Positions 39,738 to 48,815 of a stretch of DNA of 64,000 nucleotides are shown in pieces (the first letter of the stretch is position 1; the number at the start of each line of letters is the position of its first letter). Location of the stretch: positions 1-64,000 of the forward strand of contig DBMO01000034.1 in NCBI GenBank assembly GCA_002298995.1, written 5' to 3'. The DNA comes from Desulfarculales bacterium UBA696 (lineage in GTDB: Bacteria > Desulfobacterota > Syntrophobacteria > Syntrophobacterales > Syntrophobacteraceae). A model generated the notes under the pieces. That model ran no database searches. It saw nothing but the letters and a program-made list of their open reading frames with translations, and was not told the DNA's origin. The translations under genes and the position numbers were made by a program.

Positions 39738-41957
39738 ATGTCCAGGTTAGTCGCTTTTGCTGCGATCCAGGGAGCTTACAATATAGTGTCCAAGGCCGAA
39801 GGGAAATTCAAACAGGCAATGGACAAGTACGGGCCGAATCAGCCTATCGGGTTTCCCAATACGGCTTTCTACCTGCCCATCATTTACTCGATTCTCGGAA
39901 TCAAGATCGAGAAGCTGGCCGATGCCGAGCCGGTCATGAAGATCTGCCGCGACCTTCTGCCGCCTCATATCAAGGCTCAGCACAACATAAACCTGCCCTA
40001 CCTCGGAGGCACGCTCGATTCGGGCATGGCGGCAATCCTTGCCGAGGAAGTAGTCGAGGCAATCAGGTACGTCGAAGACCCCGATTTTTACTTCCAGAGT
40101 GAAGAGTGCGATTTCGATAACGGCAAAATCTGGCTCGGTGCGGCAGACGATACCGTAATGAGGAAGAGGGGCATTGAATTCGTTGACGGGAGCGCCCCGG
40201 GTTTTGCCGCAATCGTTGGAGCGGCCCCCAATCCCGAAATAGCAAAGATGATCGCGCAGGATTACCAGAAAAAGAACCTCTACGTTTTCATGTGCGCCAA
40301 CCAGAACGGCACCAGCTTTTCACAGCAGCTTATCGAGGCGGGCGTCGAGATCGGGTGGAACACCCGCCTGGTGCCTTTCGGCCCCGATATCTCGGCGGCG
40401 GTCTTCGCGCTCGGGTTCGCCAACCGCGCGGCGATGGCCTTCGGCGGTGTAAAGCCCGGCGATTACGCAACCGTTCTCAAATACAATAAGGACCGCGTCT
40501 TCGCATTCGTTAACGCATTTGGCGAAGTAAACGCCGAATGGGCGGCGAATGCCGCCGGCGCCATCAACTGGGGATTCCCGACAATCGCCGACACGGACAT
40601 TCCGGAAATCCTGCCCACCGGTGTTTGCACCTACGAGCACGTCGTATCGAGTGTTCCGTACGAACAGACTACTGCTAAGTCCATCGAGGTGCGAGGCCTC
40701 AAGGTCACCATCACCGAGATCCCGATCCCGGTTTCTTACGGCCCGGCTTTCGAGGGCGAGCGTGTGCGAAAAGACGATGTATATCTCGAGTGCGGCGGCG
40801 GCAAAACGCAGTGCGTCGAACTGGTGCGAATCGCTGATATGGAAAGCGTCGAGGACGGCCGGGTGGACGTAGTCGGTCCGGACATCAAGGACGTCAAGCC
40901 CGGCCAGAGGCTTCCGCTGGCGGTGGTTGTCGAGGTTGCCGGCCGCAAGATGCAGGAAGACTATGAACCGATCCTCGAGCGCCAGATTCACCACCTGGTA
41001 AACTACGCCCAGGGCCTGATGCACATCGGACAGCGCGATATCGCCTGGTACCGGCTCAGCAAACAGGCGGTGGAAAAGGGTTTCACGCTGGAGCATATCG
41101 GCAAAATTCTTCACGCCAAGTTCCACCAGGATTTCGGCGCTATTTTCGATAAATGCCAGATAAAGATCTACACCGACGAAGCCAGGGTGAAGGAAGTCGT
41201 TCCGATGGCCCAGCATGCCTACAAAAACCGCGACGAGCGCATCGAGGGCATGACGGACGAAGCAATCGAGACCTACTACTCCTGCACGCTTTGCCAGTCC
41301 TTCGCGCCCACCCACGTGTGCGTGATAAGCCCCGAGCGCACCGGACTCTGCGGTGCGTACAACTGGCTCGACTGCAAGGCGTCGAATGAAATCAACCCCA
41401 CCGGTCCCAATCAGCCCATCGCGAAGGGAGAGACCCTGGATCCAAATCTTGGCAACTGGAAGGGTGTAAACGATTTCGTCTACAAGGCGTCGAGACAGTC
41501 TATCTCGAGCTACAACTTCTACAGCCTGATCTACGATCCGATGACGACCTGCGGTTGCTGCGAGTGCATCGCCGCGGTACTTCCGATGTGCAACGGCATC
41601 ATGACGGTAAACCGCGATTTCGCGGGCGAGACTCCGAGCGGGATGAAGTTTACCACGCTTGCCGGGACAATCGGCGGCGGCAACGTTACCCCGGGCTTTG
41701 TGGGCCACAGCAAGTACAACATCACCCAGCGCAAATTCGTATCCGGCGACGGCGGTCTCATGCGCCTGGTCTGGATGCCCAAGATGCTCAAGGAAGAGCT
41801 GAGGGATAGACTCCTCAAACGCGGCGAGGAAATTGGAATACCCAATTTGATTGACATGATCGCGACCGAGGAGAACGGCACGACGGAAGATGAGATCTAC
41901 GCCTTCCTCGAATCGGCAGGGCATCCCGCCCTCACGATGGATTCAATTCTTGGCTGA
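39738..41957 (+). CDS. acsB: Acetyl-CoA synthase (CODH/ACS alpha/beta catalytic subunit)
   Basis: A 739-residue protein that assembles acetyl-CoA from CO, the methyl group and CoA at the Ni-Ni-[4Fe-4S] A-cluster. Cluster residues are visible: YSCTLCQSFAPTHVC, TGLCGAYNWLDC, and the Cys-Gly-Cys nickel site in TTCGCCECI. Length agrees with bacterial AcsB (about 730). The start has AAAAGGAG ahead. It is followed by a strong 28-base hairpin, then acsC. A 534-codon antisense frame covers most of it and is discounted as codon-bias shadow. Confidence 0.97.
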   Translation: MSRLVAFAAIQGAYNIVSKAEGKFKQAMDKYGPNQPIGFPNTAFYLPIIYSILGIKIEKLADAEPVMKICRDLLPPHIKAQHNINLPYLGGTLDSGMAAILAEEVVEAIRYVEDPDFYFQSEECDFDNGKIWLGAADDTVMRKRGIEFVDGSAPGFAAIVGAAPNPEIAKMIAQDYQKKNLYVFMCANQNGTSFSQQLIEAGVEIGWNTRLVPFGPDISAAVFALGFANRAAMAFGGVKPGDYATVLKYNKDRVFAFVNAFGEVNAEWAANAAGAINWGFPTIADTDIPEILPTGVCTYEHVVSSVPYEQTTAKSIEVRGLKVTITEIPIPVSYGPAFEGERVRKDDVYLECGGGKTQCVELVRIADMESVEDGRVDVVGPDIKDVKPGQRLPLAVVVEVAGRKMQEDYEPILERQIHHLVNYAQGLMHIGQRDIAWYRLSKQAVEKGFTLEHIGKILHAKFHQDFGAIFDKCQIKIYTDEARVKEVVPMAQHAYKNRDERIEGMTDEAIETYYSCTLCQSFAPTHVCVISPERTGLCGAYNWLDCKASNEINPTGPNQPIAKGETLDPNLGNWKGVNDFVYKASRQSISSYNFYSLIYDPMTTCGCCECIAAVLPMCNGIMTVNRDFAGETPSGMKFTTLAGTIGGGNVTPGFVGHSKYNITQRKFVSGDGGLMRLVWMPKMLKEELRDRLLKRGEEIGIPNLIDMIATEENGTTEDEIYAFLESAGHPALTMDSILG

Positions 41958-41967
41958 GATACGATAT

Positions 41968-41995
41968 CCGGACGGGAGAACCTTCTCCCGTCCGG
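41968..41995 (+). terminator. Intercistronic hairpin between acsB and acsC
   Basis: CCGGACGGGAGAA pairs exactly with TTCTCCCGTCCGG with a two-base loop. Only a weak T-rich run follows (TTAATTTGATTT). It may be partial termination or an RNA-stability element that sets subunit ratios. Confidence 0.6.
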
Positions 41996-42035
41996 TTAAT
42001 TTGATTTGCGACCTCTGAAACCAGGAGAATAAGAG

Positions 42036-43379
42036 ATGGGCCTTACCGGTATTCAGATATTTAAACTGCTGCCAAAAACCAATTGCGGGGAATGTGGGGT
42101 CCCGACCTGCCTGGCTTTTGCCATGAATTTGGCATCGGGCAAGGCGGAGCTGGAAAAGTGCCCCTATGTCTCGGAAGAGGCCAAGGAAAAGCTTGCAACC
42201 GAATCCGCCCCTCCGATCAGGCCGCTCACCATTGGGACTGGCGAGTATGCGGTCAAGGTTGGCGGCGAGACCGTACTTTTCAGGCACGAGAAGACTTTTG
42301 TCAACCCACCCGGTTTTGCGGTGCTGGTAAGCACTGATGAGGACAACGCATCGGTTGCCGGCAAGATCAAGCGGTTCCTTGCGGCACAGTACGACCGGGT
42401 TGGTCTCAAGCTTCGCGCCGAAATGTTTGCCATCAAGGACAATAACGGCGATGCAGCCAAGTTCTGCGCGCTTGCCAAGGTTGTCTCGGATGAGACCGGC
42501 GCCGCCATGATCTTCATGTCGGATTCCACCGACGTACTGACCGCGGCCGCCGACACATTCAAGGACAAAAAACCACTTCTCTTCGGGGCGACTTCCGAGA
42601 ACGCCGAAGCCGTTGGAAACCTTGCCAAGGCCGCCGGATGCCCTGTCGCCGTAAAGGGCGGCGGAAGCCTCGACAGTGTCATCGCGCTCTCCGAGAAACT
42701 CTCGGCCGCAGGGGTTAAGGACATCCTGATCGACACGGGCACGCGAGACCTCAAGAAGGCCTTCGAAGAACAGGTGCTGATCCGCAGGGCGGCCCTCAAG
42801 GACCGTTTTCGCCCCCTGGGTTTTCCGACCATTATAATGGCTAACGAAATGGCCGGCGACCTGATGGAAGAGGCCCTGGTCGCGGCGACATTTATCGCAA
42901 AATACGGCGCCATTATCGTCATGAGCGACATTCAGCCGCATGTGGTCTTCCCGCTCCTTCTCGACCGCCTCAATATATATACCGATCCCCAAAGGCCCAT
43001 GACAGCCGAGCAGGGGATCTATCCCATCAACAACCCCGACGCGAACTCACCGGTGATGGTAACGTGCAACTTCTCGCTTACATACTTCATAGTTTCGGGT
43101 GAGATCGAGGCAAGCCGCGTGCCCACATGGCTTTGCGTCCAGGACACCGAGGGCCTTTCGGTCATGACGGCCTGGGCCGCCGGGAAATTCTCGGGCGAGT
43201 CCGTGGGGACCTTTATTAATAAGTGCGGGATAAAGGACAAGGTGAGCAAAAAGGAAGTGATCATACCGGGCTACGCTGCCGGGATCAGCGGGGAGTTGGA
43301 GGAAGAGCTGAGCGGTTGGACCGTGACAGTCGGCCCACGTGAAGCCAGTCAGATTCCGAAATTCCTGAAGAGCCGGTAA
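42036..43379 (+). CDS. acsC: Corrinoid Fe-S protein large subunit (gamma)
   Basis: A 447-residue subunit. The N-terminal [4Fe-4S] domain has Cys in LLPKTNCGECGVPTCLAFA and KAELEKCPY, followed by a TIM barrel and the C-terminal cobalamin-binding domain. The cluster keeps the corrinoid in the active Co(I) state. It binds AcsD and is methylated by AcsE, whose gene follows by 23 bases. A reverse-strand frame of 349 codons is a shadow. Confidence 0.96.
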   Translation: MGLTGIQIFKLLPKTNCGECGVPTCLAFAMNLASGKAELEKCPYVSEEAKEKLATESAPPIRPLTIGTGEYAVKVGGETVLFRHEKTFVNPPGFAVLVSTDEDNASVAGKIKRFLAAQYDRVGLKLRAEMFAIKDNNGDAAKFCALAKVVSDETGAAMIFMSDSTDVLTAAADTFKDKKPLLFGATSENAEAVGNLAKAAGCPVAVKGGGSLDSVIALSEKLSAAGVKDILIDTGTRDLKKAFEEQVLIRRAALKDRFRPLGFPTIIMANEMAGDLMEEALVAATFIAKYGAIIVMSDIQPHVVFPLLLDRLNIYTDPQRPMTAEQGIYPINNPDANSPVMVTCNFSLTYFIVSGEIEASRVPTWLCVQDTEGLSVMTAWAAGKFSGESVGTFINKCGIKDKVSKKEVIIPGYAAGISGELEEELSGWTVTVGPREASQIPKFLKSR

Positions 43380-43402
43380 GACCAAATAGGGGAGAAGACA
43401 GG

Positions 43403-44287
43403 ATGAAACTGTTAGGCGAAAATCTCAATATAATGAGTGTTAAATACGGCGCGGCCCTCAAAAGCCGCGATGCAAAGCCGCTGCAGGAGCTTGCGCGCCA
43501 GCAGGCCAATGCAGGAATGGACTGGATCGACCTAAATATCGGTCCGGCCGGAAAGACCGGCGAGGAGCTGATGAATTGGCTTGTTCCGGTTATCGAGGAA
43601 GTGACCGAGGTGCCCCTGGCCCTGGACACTTCGAATGTAAAGGCGATAGCCGCGGGGCTGAAGGCGAGCAAAAGGCAGCGGCCGCTCATCAACTCGATCA
43701 TGGTGCGCCCCGAGCGCATGGAAGCGCTCCTGCCGCTGGCCGCGGAGCATGACGCGGAATTCGTCGGCCTGCTTTGGGGTCCCGAAGGCATGCCCCGTGA
43801 TGAAAACGAGCGTGGGGCCCTTTGCGCCGAGCTGGTTTACAAGGCAACCGGCGAGTACGGTATAAAACCGGAACGGATCTACATCGATCCGATCCAGACC
43901 CCGGTAAATGTCCAGCAAAACCAGATAATGAGCGTACTCGAATTCATGAAGATGTTCGAGGATATCGCTCCCGGATGCAGGAGCACCATCGGGCTGTCAA
44001 ACGTTTCAAACGGCCCCCCGGAGCATCTGCGCCCGATTCTGAACCAGGTCATGCTCATTATCTGGAAACGCCACGGCCTATATTCGGCAATTGTTGACAC
44101 CTTCGACACCAAGCTCCATGAGATCGCCCGCGGCCAGCACAAAAACCTCGAAACGCTCGTCCATAAGGTCGAGGACGGCGAGGCGATCGACATGGCATCG
44201 CTGACTCCGGAAGAGGTCAAATACGTGAAGACGGCCAAGGTAATACTTGGGCATGCACTGTATTCCGATTCATGGCTTGAAATCTGA
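43403..44287 (+). CDS. acsE: Methyltetrahydrofolate:corrinoid Fe-S protein methyltransferase
   Basis: A 294-residue pterin-binding TIM barrel of the MeTr type, which moves the methyl group from methyl-THF to the corrinoid protein. MKLLGENLNIM, MDWIDLNIGPAGKTGEELM, PLALDTSNVKAI and RSTIGLSNVSNGPPEHLR are characteristic. The Asp/Asn residues in DLNIGP and the Asn in GLSNVSN are expected pterin contacts. It has a GGGGAGA site ahead and is the last acs gene, followed by palindromic repeats. Links folate (see pabABC) with acetyl-CoA synthesis. Confidence 0.96.
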   Translation: MKLLGENLNIMSVKYGAALKSRDAKPLQELARQQANAGMDWIDLNIGPAGKTGEELMNWLVPVIEEVTEVPLALDTSNVKAIAAGLKASKRQRPLINSIMVRPERMEALLPLAAEHDAEFVGLLWGPEGMPRDENERGALCAELVYKATGEYGIKPERIYIDPIQTPVNVQQNQIMSVLEFMKMFEDIAPGCRSTIGLSNVSNGPPEHLRPILNQVMLIIWKRHGLYSAIVDTFDTKLHEIARGQHKNLETLVHKVEDGEAIDMASLTPEEVKYVKTAKVILGHALYSDSWLEI

Positions 44288-44299
44288 TGTCGGGTCTTT

Positions 44300-44400
44300 G
44301 ATGTCGGGTGTCGGTTTTTGATACCCGACATCTGACATTCGTCCGATGTCGGGTATCGGATTCTATGACATCCGGTACCCGACATCGGATTTAATTTTTT
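44300..44400 (+). terminator. Double palindrome and terminator after acsE
   Basis: GATGTCGGGTGTC/GATACCCGACATC (44300-44332) is followed by a larger hairpin of the same sequence family, CCGATGTCGGGTATCGG/CCGGTACCCGACATCGG (44343-44388), and then ATTTAATTTTTT. Half-copies of GATGTCGGGT also precede it. The second hairpin plus the T run acts as the likely operon terminator; the set looks REP-like. Confidence 0.7.
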
Positions 44401-44662
44401 CGATTTTATATGGTACTCGCGCAGTCACCAAAGTGTTTGTCACTTTTCCTACTGAAATCCGCTCCCGGCCGCATGTGATCAAAAAGTGCGCCGAAAAGCC
44501 CTGATTTGCAATTCTTCAGTCAGAATAGTGTCGTAAGTTCTTGCGCCGGTGCCCAAATTGTGGATAATAGGCAACTTCTGACACCATACCGGCGATTGCC
44601 GGCCCCCTGCCTGCTTTTAAGTCCAGCGAGTGAAGAACAGTAATTTCGATAGGGAGAGTATT

Positions 44663-47455
44663 ATGCCAAAGTACGTTTATTTTTTTCAGGAAGGTAAGGC
44701 GGACGGAAATGCCCAAATGAAAGCTCTGCTGGGCGGAAAGGGCGCTAACCTGGCCGAAATGGCCAACCTGGGGATCCCTGTCCCTCCCGGTTTCACGATA
44801 ACTACTGATATATGTTCCTACTACTACGAACATAATGGTGAGTATCCGCCGGAACTCAAAGGGCAGGTCGAAGAGGCGCTTGCAAGGCTTGAAGAATTGA
44901 TGGGGCGCAAATTTGGCGATCCGGATAATCCGCTGCTGGTTTCGGTGCGCTCCGGCGCGGCAATGAGCATGCCGGGGATGATGGACACGGTTCTGAATCT
45001 TGGTTTGAACGACCATACCGTGCAAGGGCTGATTAAGCTGACCGGTGACGAGCGGTTTGCCTACGATTGCTACCGCCGGTTTATAGCAATGTACGGCGAC
45101 GTTGTGCTCGGACTGAAACCGCAGTCTAAAGACGAACACGATCCTTTCGACGAAATAATACAGGAAATGATGAAAAAGCGGGGCGTGGAAGCTGATAACC
45201 AGCTCCCTGCCTCCGATCTCAAAGAGCTTATCGAGCGCTACAAAGGGCTTATCAGGGAACGCAAAAAGCTCGAATTTCGACAGAGTCCCTGTGACCAGCT
45301 CTGGGGCGCCATTACAGCGGTATTTGGTTCGTGGAACAATCCACGCGCTATTGCATACCGGGAGCTCAACAACATACCCGAGACCATGGGAACAGCCGTT
45401 AACATACAGGCAATGGTCTTCGGAAACATGGGAGAGGACTGCGCCACGGGCGTTGCATTTACCCGCAACCCCGCAAACGGCGAGAATGTATTCTACGGCG
45501 AGTATCTTATAAATGCTCAGGGCGAGGACGTCGTGGCCGGCACCAGGACCCCGCAGCCCATAAATAACTATCAAAAGAGCGAAAACTCCGGGATTTCACT
45601 CCAGGAGGCAATGCCCGAAATCTACGGCCAACTGGACGGTATCCGCATAAAGCTCGACAAACACTATCGGGACATGCAGGATATCGAGTTCACTATCGAG
45701 AAAAATAAGCTCTGGATGCTCCAGACCCGCACCGGAAAACGCACCGGGTTCGCCTCTTTTAAAATTGCCGTGGACATGGTTCGCGAGGGAATTATCAGCA
45801 AGGAAGAAGCCCTCATGCGAGTTGACCCGGACCAATTGAACCAGCTCTTGAGGCCCACCTTTGATCCCAAGGCCAAAATGGACGCCCTCAGGGACGGAGC
45901 GCTTCTTGCCCGAGGCCTCAATGCCGGTCCTGGAGCGTCAACCGGGCGTGTGGTATTCAATGCCCACGATGCGGAGGAATGGGCCGCCAGGGGCGAAGTG
46001 GTTATCCTGGTGCGCCTGGAAACCTCTCCGGACGATATCCGAGGAATGCACGCATCGCGCGGAATCCTTACTGCCCGTGGCGGGATGACGTCGCATGCCG
46101 CCCTTGTTGCGCGCCAGATGGGCAAGGTCTGCGTTGTGGGCTGTGGAGAACTCGAGATCGACTACAGAAACCGGCGCATGACGGTTGGTGACCGCGTAAT
46201 TCGCGAAGGAAACTATCTTTCTCTCGACGGTACATCAGGCGAGGTGTTTGCCGGCCAGATACCGACCCGGCCATCCGAAATTTTGCGCGTCATAATCGAT
46301 AAGAGCCTTGCACCGCAACGATCGCAGGTCTACCAGGACTATGTTGCCCTCATGGGTTGGGCCGACGAATTTCGGCGCTTGGAGATCTGGACGAACGCCG
46401 ATCAGCCAAACCAGGCCGAGGAAGCAATAGCATTCGGGGCCGAGGGAATAGGGCTTACGCGCACCGAACACATGTTTTTTGAAGGCCATCGCATTGACGC
46501 AGTTCGCGAAATGATCCTGGCCGAAGAGATCGAGGGTCGCGAGCGGGCTCTGGCCAAGCTGCTGCCGATGCAAAAAGAGGATTTCAAAGGCCTTTTCCGG
46601 GTCATGCGGGATAAACCCGTGACCATCCGGACACTCGACCCGCCGCTCCATGAATTTTTGCCCCATGACGAGAAAGACGTTCAGAAGCTCGCGACCAAAA
46701 TGGGCGTGAGTTTCGAGCAACTCCAGGCAAAGGTGGTAAACCTCCATGAGGCAAATCCAATGCTCGGACACCGTGGATGCCGGCTCGGAATAACATTTTC
46801 CGAAATAACCGCCATGCAGGTCCGCGCCATAATCGAGGCGGCCTGCGAAGTTGCGGCCGAGGGACTCGGAGTGCATCCCGAGATCATGATTCCGCTTGTG
46901 GGAGCCGTGGAAGAGCTGAAGCATCAGCGATATATCGTCGATACCGTGGCACGGGAAGTAATGGAGCAGTACCAGGTGCAAGTCGATTACCATGTCGGGA
47001 CAATGATCGAAGTGCCGCGAGGGGCTTTGACCGCTGACGAAATCGCCGATGTGGCTGAGTTCTTCTCCTTTGGCACGAACGACCTTACCCAAACGGTTTT
47101 TGGAATCAGCCGGGATGACGCCGGTAAATTCCTTCCAGCCTATCTCGCCTCGAAGATTTGGGAATACGACCCGTTTAGCAGGTTGGATCAACGGGGAGTT
47201 GGGCAGTTGATGGAAATTGCCGTGAAGAAGGGGCGCTCCATCAGGCCGAAACTCAAAATCGGCATCTGCGGCGAGCATGGCGGTGACCCGAGTTCGGTCG
47301 AATTCTGCCACCGGGCCGGACTAGATTATGTAAGCTGCTCACCCTACAGAATCCCGATTGCGACCCTTGCAGCCGCTCAGGCCGCCATCAAGGAGAGAAG
47401 GGCGAAGAAGCAAATGGACCTGATTTCCGCCTCGGTAAAGGCGCCGAAGGTTTAA
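44663..47455 (+). CDS. ppdK: Pyruvate, phosphate dikinase
   Basis: A 930-residue PPDK that interconverts pyruvate, ATP and phosphate with PEP, AMP and pyrophosphate. The ATP-grasp domain has GGKGANLAEMANLGIPVPPG and VSVRSGAAMSMPGMMDTVLN. The phosphohistidine is His478 in GGMTSHAALVARQMGK. The C-terminal PEP barrel has GIGLTRTEHMF, the ending of LMLRGCR-type segments (HRGCRLGITF) and GICGEHGGDPSSVEF. Start ATG at 44663 has GGGAGAG ahead. It supplies PEP for gluconeogenesis from the acetyl-CoA/pyruvate made by this pathway. Confidence 0.96.
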   Translation: MPKYVYFFQEGKADGNAQMKALLGGKGANLAEMANLGIPVPPGFTITTDICSYYYEHNGEYPPELKGQVEEALARLEELMGRKFGDPDNPLLVSVRSGAAMSMPGMMDTVLNLGLNDHTVQGLIKLTGDERFAYDCYRRFIAMYGDVVLGLKPQSKDEHDPFDEIIQEMMKKRGVEADNQLPASDLKELIERYKGLIRERKKLEFRQSPCDQLWGAITAVFGSWNNPRAIAYRELNNIPETMGTAVNIQAMVFGNMGEDCATGVAFTRNPANGENVFYGEYLINAQGEDVVAGTRTPQPINNYQKSENSGISLQEAMPEIYGQLDGIRIKLDKHYRDMQDIEFTIEKNKLWMLQTRTGKRTGFASFKIAVDMVREGIISKEEALMRVDPDQLNQLLRPTFDPKAKMDALRDGALLARGLNAGPGASTGRVVFNAHDAEEWAARGEVVILVRLETSPDDIRGMHASRGILTARGGMTSHAALVARQMGKVCVVGCGELEIDYRNRRMTVGDRVIREGNYLSLDGTSGEVFAGQIPTRPSEILRVIIDKSLAPQRSQVYQDYVALMGWADEFRRLEIWTNADQPNQAEEAIAFGAEGIGLTRTEHMFFEGHRIDAVREMILAEEIEGRERALAKLLPMQKEDFKGLFRVMRDKPVTIRTLDPPLHEFLPHDEKDVQKLATKMGVSFEQLQAKVVNLHEANPMLGHRGCRLGITFSEITAMQVRAIIEAACEVAAEGLGVHPEIMIPLVGAVEELKHQRYIVDTVAREVMEQYQVQVDYHVGTMIEVPRGALTADEIADVAEFFSFGTNDLTQTVFGISRDDAGKFLPAYLASKIWEYDPFSRLDQRGVGQLMEIAVKKGRSIRPKLKIGICGEHGGDPSSVEFCHRAGLDYVSCSPYRIPIATLAAAQAAIKERRAKKQMDLISASVKAPKV

Positions 47456-47465
47456 AATACAACTT

Positions 47466-47498
47466 GCCCGGGGGCTTGAACCTGCCCCCGGGCTTCTT
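47466..47498 (+). terminator. Intrinsic terminator of ppdK
   Basis: GCCCGGGGGC, loop, GCCCCCGGGC, then TTCTT. Stable ten-pair stem with a short T run. Confidence 0.8.
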
Positions 47499-47765
47499 AA
47501 AAAAAGGGGCTTTTGGGGGTTAATAAGAAGTTGCGCGGCACGTAAGATTCCTGCAATTATAGTATTCTTGTCCTTCATGCGATCATCCTCGGGCCGGCGC
47601 CGCTTCAGAGTAACAGCCTCACAATGTCCCTGCCTCTTTTCTTTTTGAAGAGTACCGCGATGTCTATCTGCTCAGTCCCTGGTCTGCTCTCTCATCCGGG
47701 CTGACCGCTTTGATTCGAACCCGTCGAAGCTATTGGCGCTGGATTTGGACTTACCCTGCACTGAA
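47499..47765. other. Gap between ppdK and the CitE-like lyase
   Basis: No reliable ORF, repeat or RNA motif is seen. It presumably carries the promoter of the downstream gene; no strong hexamer pair was found. Confidence 0.4.
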
Positions 47766-48704
47766 ATGGAGCCTCACGTGGAACAGACTATCCGCCTTCG
47801 CCGCTCGATCATCTCCGTGCCTGCCAACCGCGAGAAAATGTTGAACAAGGCCTTTAGCCTCGATGCCGACGTGATCATGCTGGACCTCGAAGACAGCGTG
47901 CCCGTGCAGGAAAAGGAGGAAGCGAGGTCCCGGGTCGTTGCCGCCTTCATGGAGCAGGATTGGAAAGGCAAGGTGAGGTCCTACCGGATAAACGGGATGG
48001 ATACCCCTTTTGCCTACCGTGATATTATAGACGTTGTCGAACAGGCGGGAGGATTTATCGATGTTATCGTAATCCCGAAGGTGAACGACCCCGCCGAGAT
48101 TAAGGCTATAGACTATCTGCTGACCCAGATCGAGGCCAGGATGGGTTTTCGTCACCGCATAGGGCTCGAAGCGTCTATCGAGACAGCAGTCGGCATGCTG
48201 CGTGTTGGGGAAATTGCCTTGAGCTCGACGCGGCTCGAAACACTCGTGTTCGGGGTTGCCGATTACGGGGCCTCATTGACGATGATGAGCAAGGGAATAA
48301 GCGGACACGGCGACATGGAAGATTTCTATCCCGGCCACAGGTGGCACTTCCCGCTGAGCAGGATGATCATGGCCGCAAAGGCTGCCGGGCTGGCCGCAAT
48401 CGATGCCCCTTACGGCGATTATAAGGACCCGGAAGGCCTTAGGCGCTCGTGCCTACTGAGCGCCGCTCTTGGGTATGATGGAAAATGGGTTATCCATCCC
48501 GATCAAATTCAGATAATAAACGAGCTCTATACCCCATCGGCCGAGGACGTCCAACGATCCAGGCGCATCCTCGAAGCCTACTCCCAGGCGCAATGCCAGG
48601 GTATCGGCTCTCTGGCCATGGATGGTAAAATGGTAGACGCGGCGTCGATCAGGGTTGCCCAGGTGATATCTTCCCAGTGGGAGGCAATTTCGAAGCGTAA
48701 CTGA
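47766..48704 (+). CDS. HpcH/HpaI-family (CitE-like) CoA-ester lyase
   Basis: A 312-residue (beta-alpha)8 lyase. RRSIISVPANREKMLNKAF is the CitE-type start, DADVIMLDLEDSVP carries the Mg2+-binding Asp-Glu, and GLEASIETAVGML and VFGVADYGASL are the other conserved blocks. WVIHPDQIQIINELYTPS is the C-terminal signature. The family cleaves malyl-, citramalyl- or citryl-CoA. Residues alone do not settle the substrate. Start is uncertain: ATG at 47766, or GTG at 47778 with GGAG ahead. Confidence 0.85.
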   Translation: MEPHVEQTIRLRRSIISVPANREKMLNKAFSLDADVIMLDLEDSVPVQEKEEARSRVVAAFMEQDWKGKVRSYRINGMDTPFAYRDIIDVVEQAGGFIDVIVIPKVNDPAEIKAIDYLLTQIEARMGFRHRIGLEASIETAVGMLRVGEIALSSTRLETLVFGVADYGASLTMMSKGISGHGDMEDFYPGHRWHFPLSRMIMAAKAAGLAAIDAPYGDYKDPEGLRRSCLLSAALGYDGKWVIHPDQIQIINELYTPSAEDVQRSRRILEAYSQAQCQGIGSLAMDGKMVDAASIRVAQVISSQWEAISKRN

Positions 48705-48815
48705 GGCAGCAGCGCGGAGCCTCGAAAGTATCAAGGGTTGGTCAGCCATATCGGTTGATTTTTAGGAATGTAACCCGGCGCGAGAAGGTAAACAGCAGAA
48801 GACAACAGAAAGCTT

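Noticed and set aside
40320..41924. 534-codon open frame on the minus strand
   Set aside because: It lies wholly antisense to acsB, whose A-cluster motifs are clear; high GC codon bias opens the opposite frame.
41943..42992. 349-codon minus-strand frame
   Set aside because: Shadow of acsC.
46235..47311. 358-codon minus-strand frame
   Set aside because: Shadow of ppdK.
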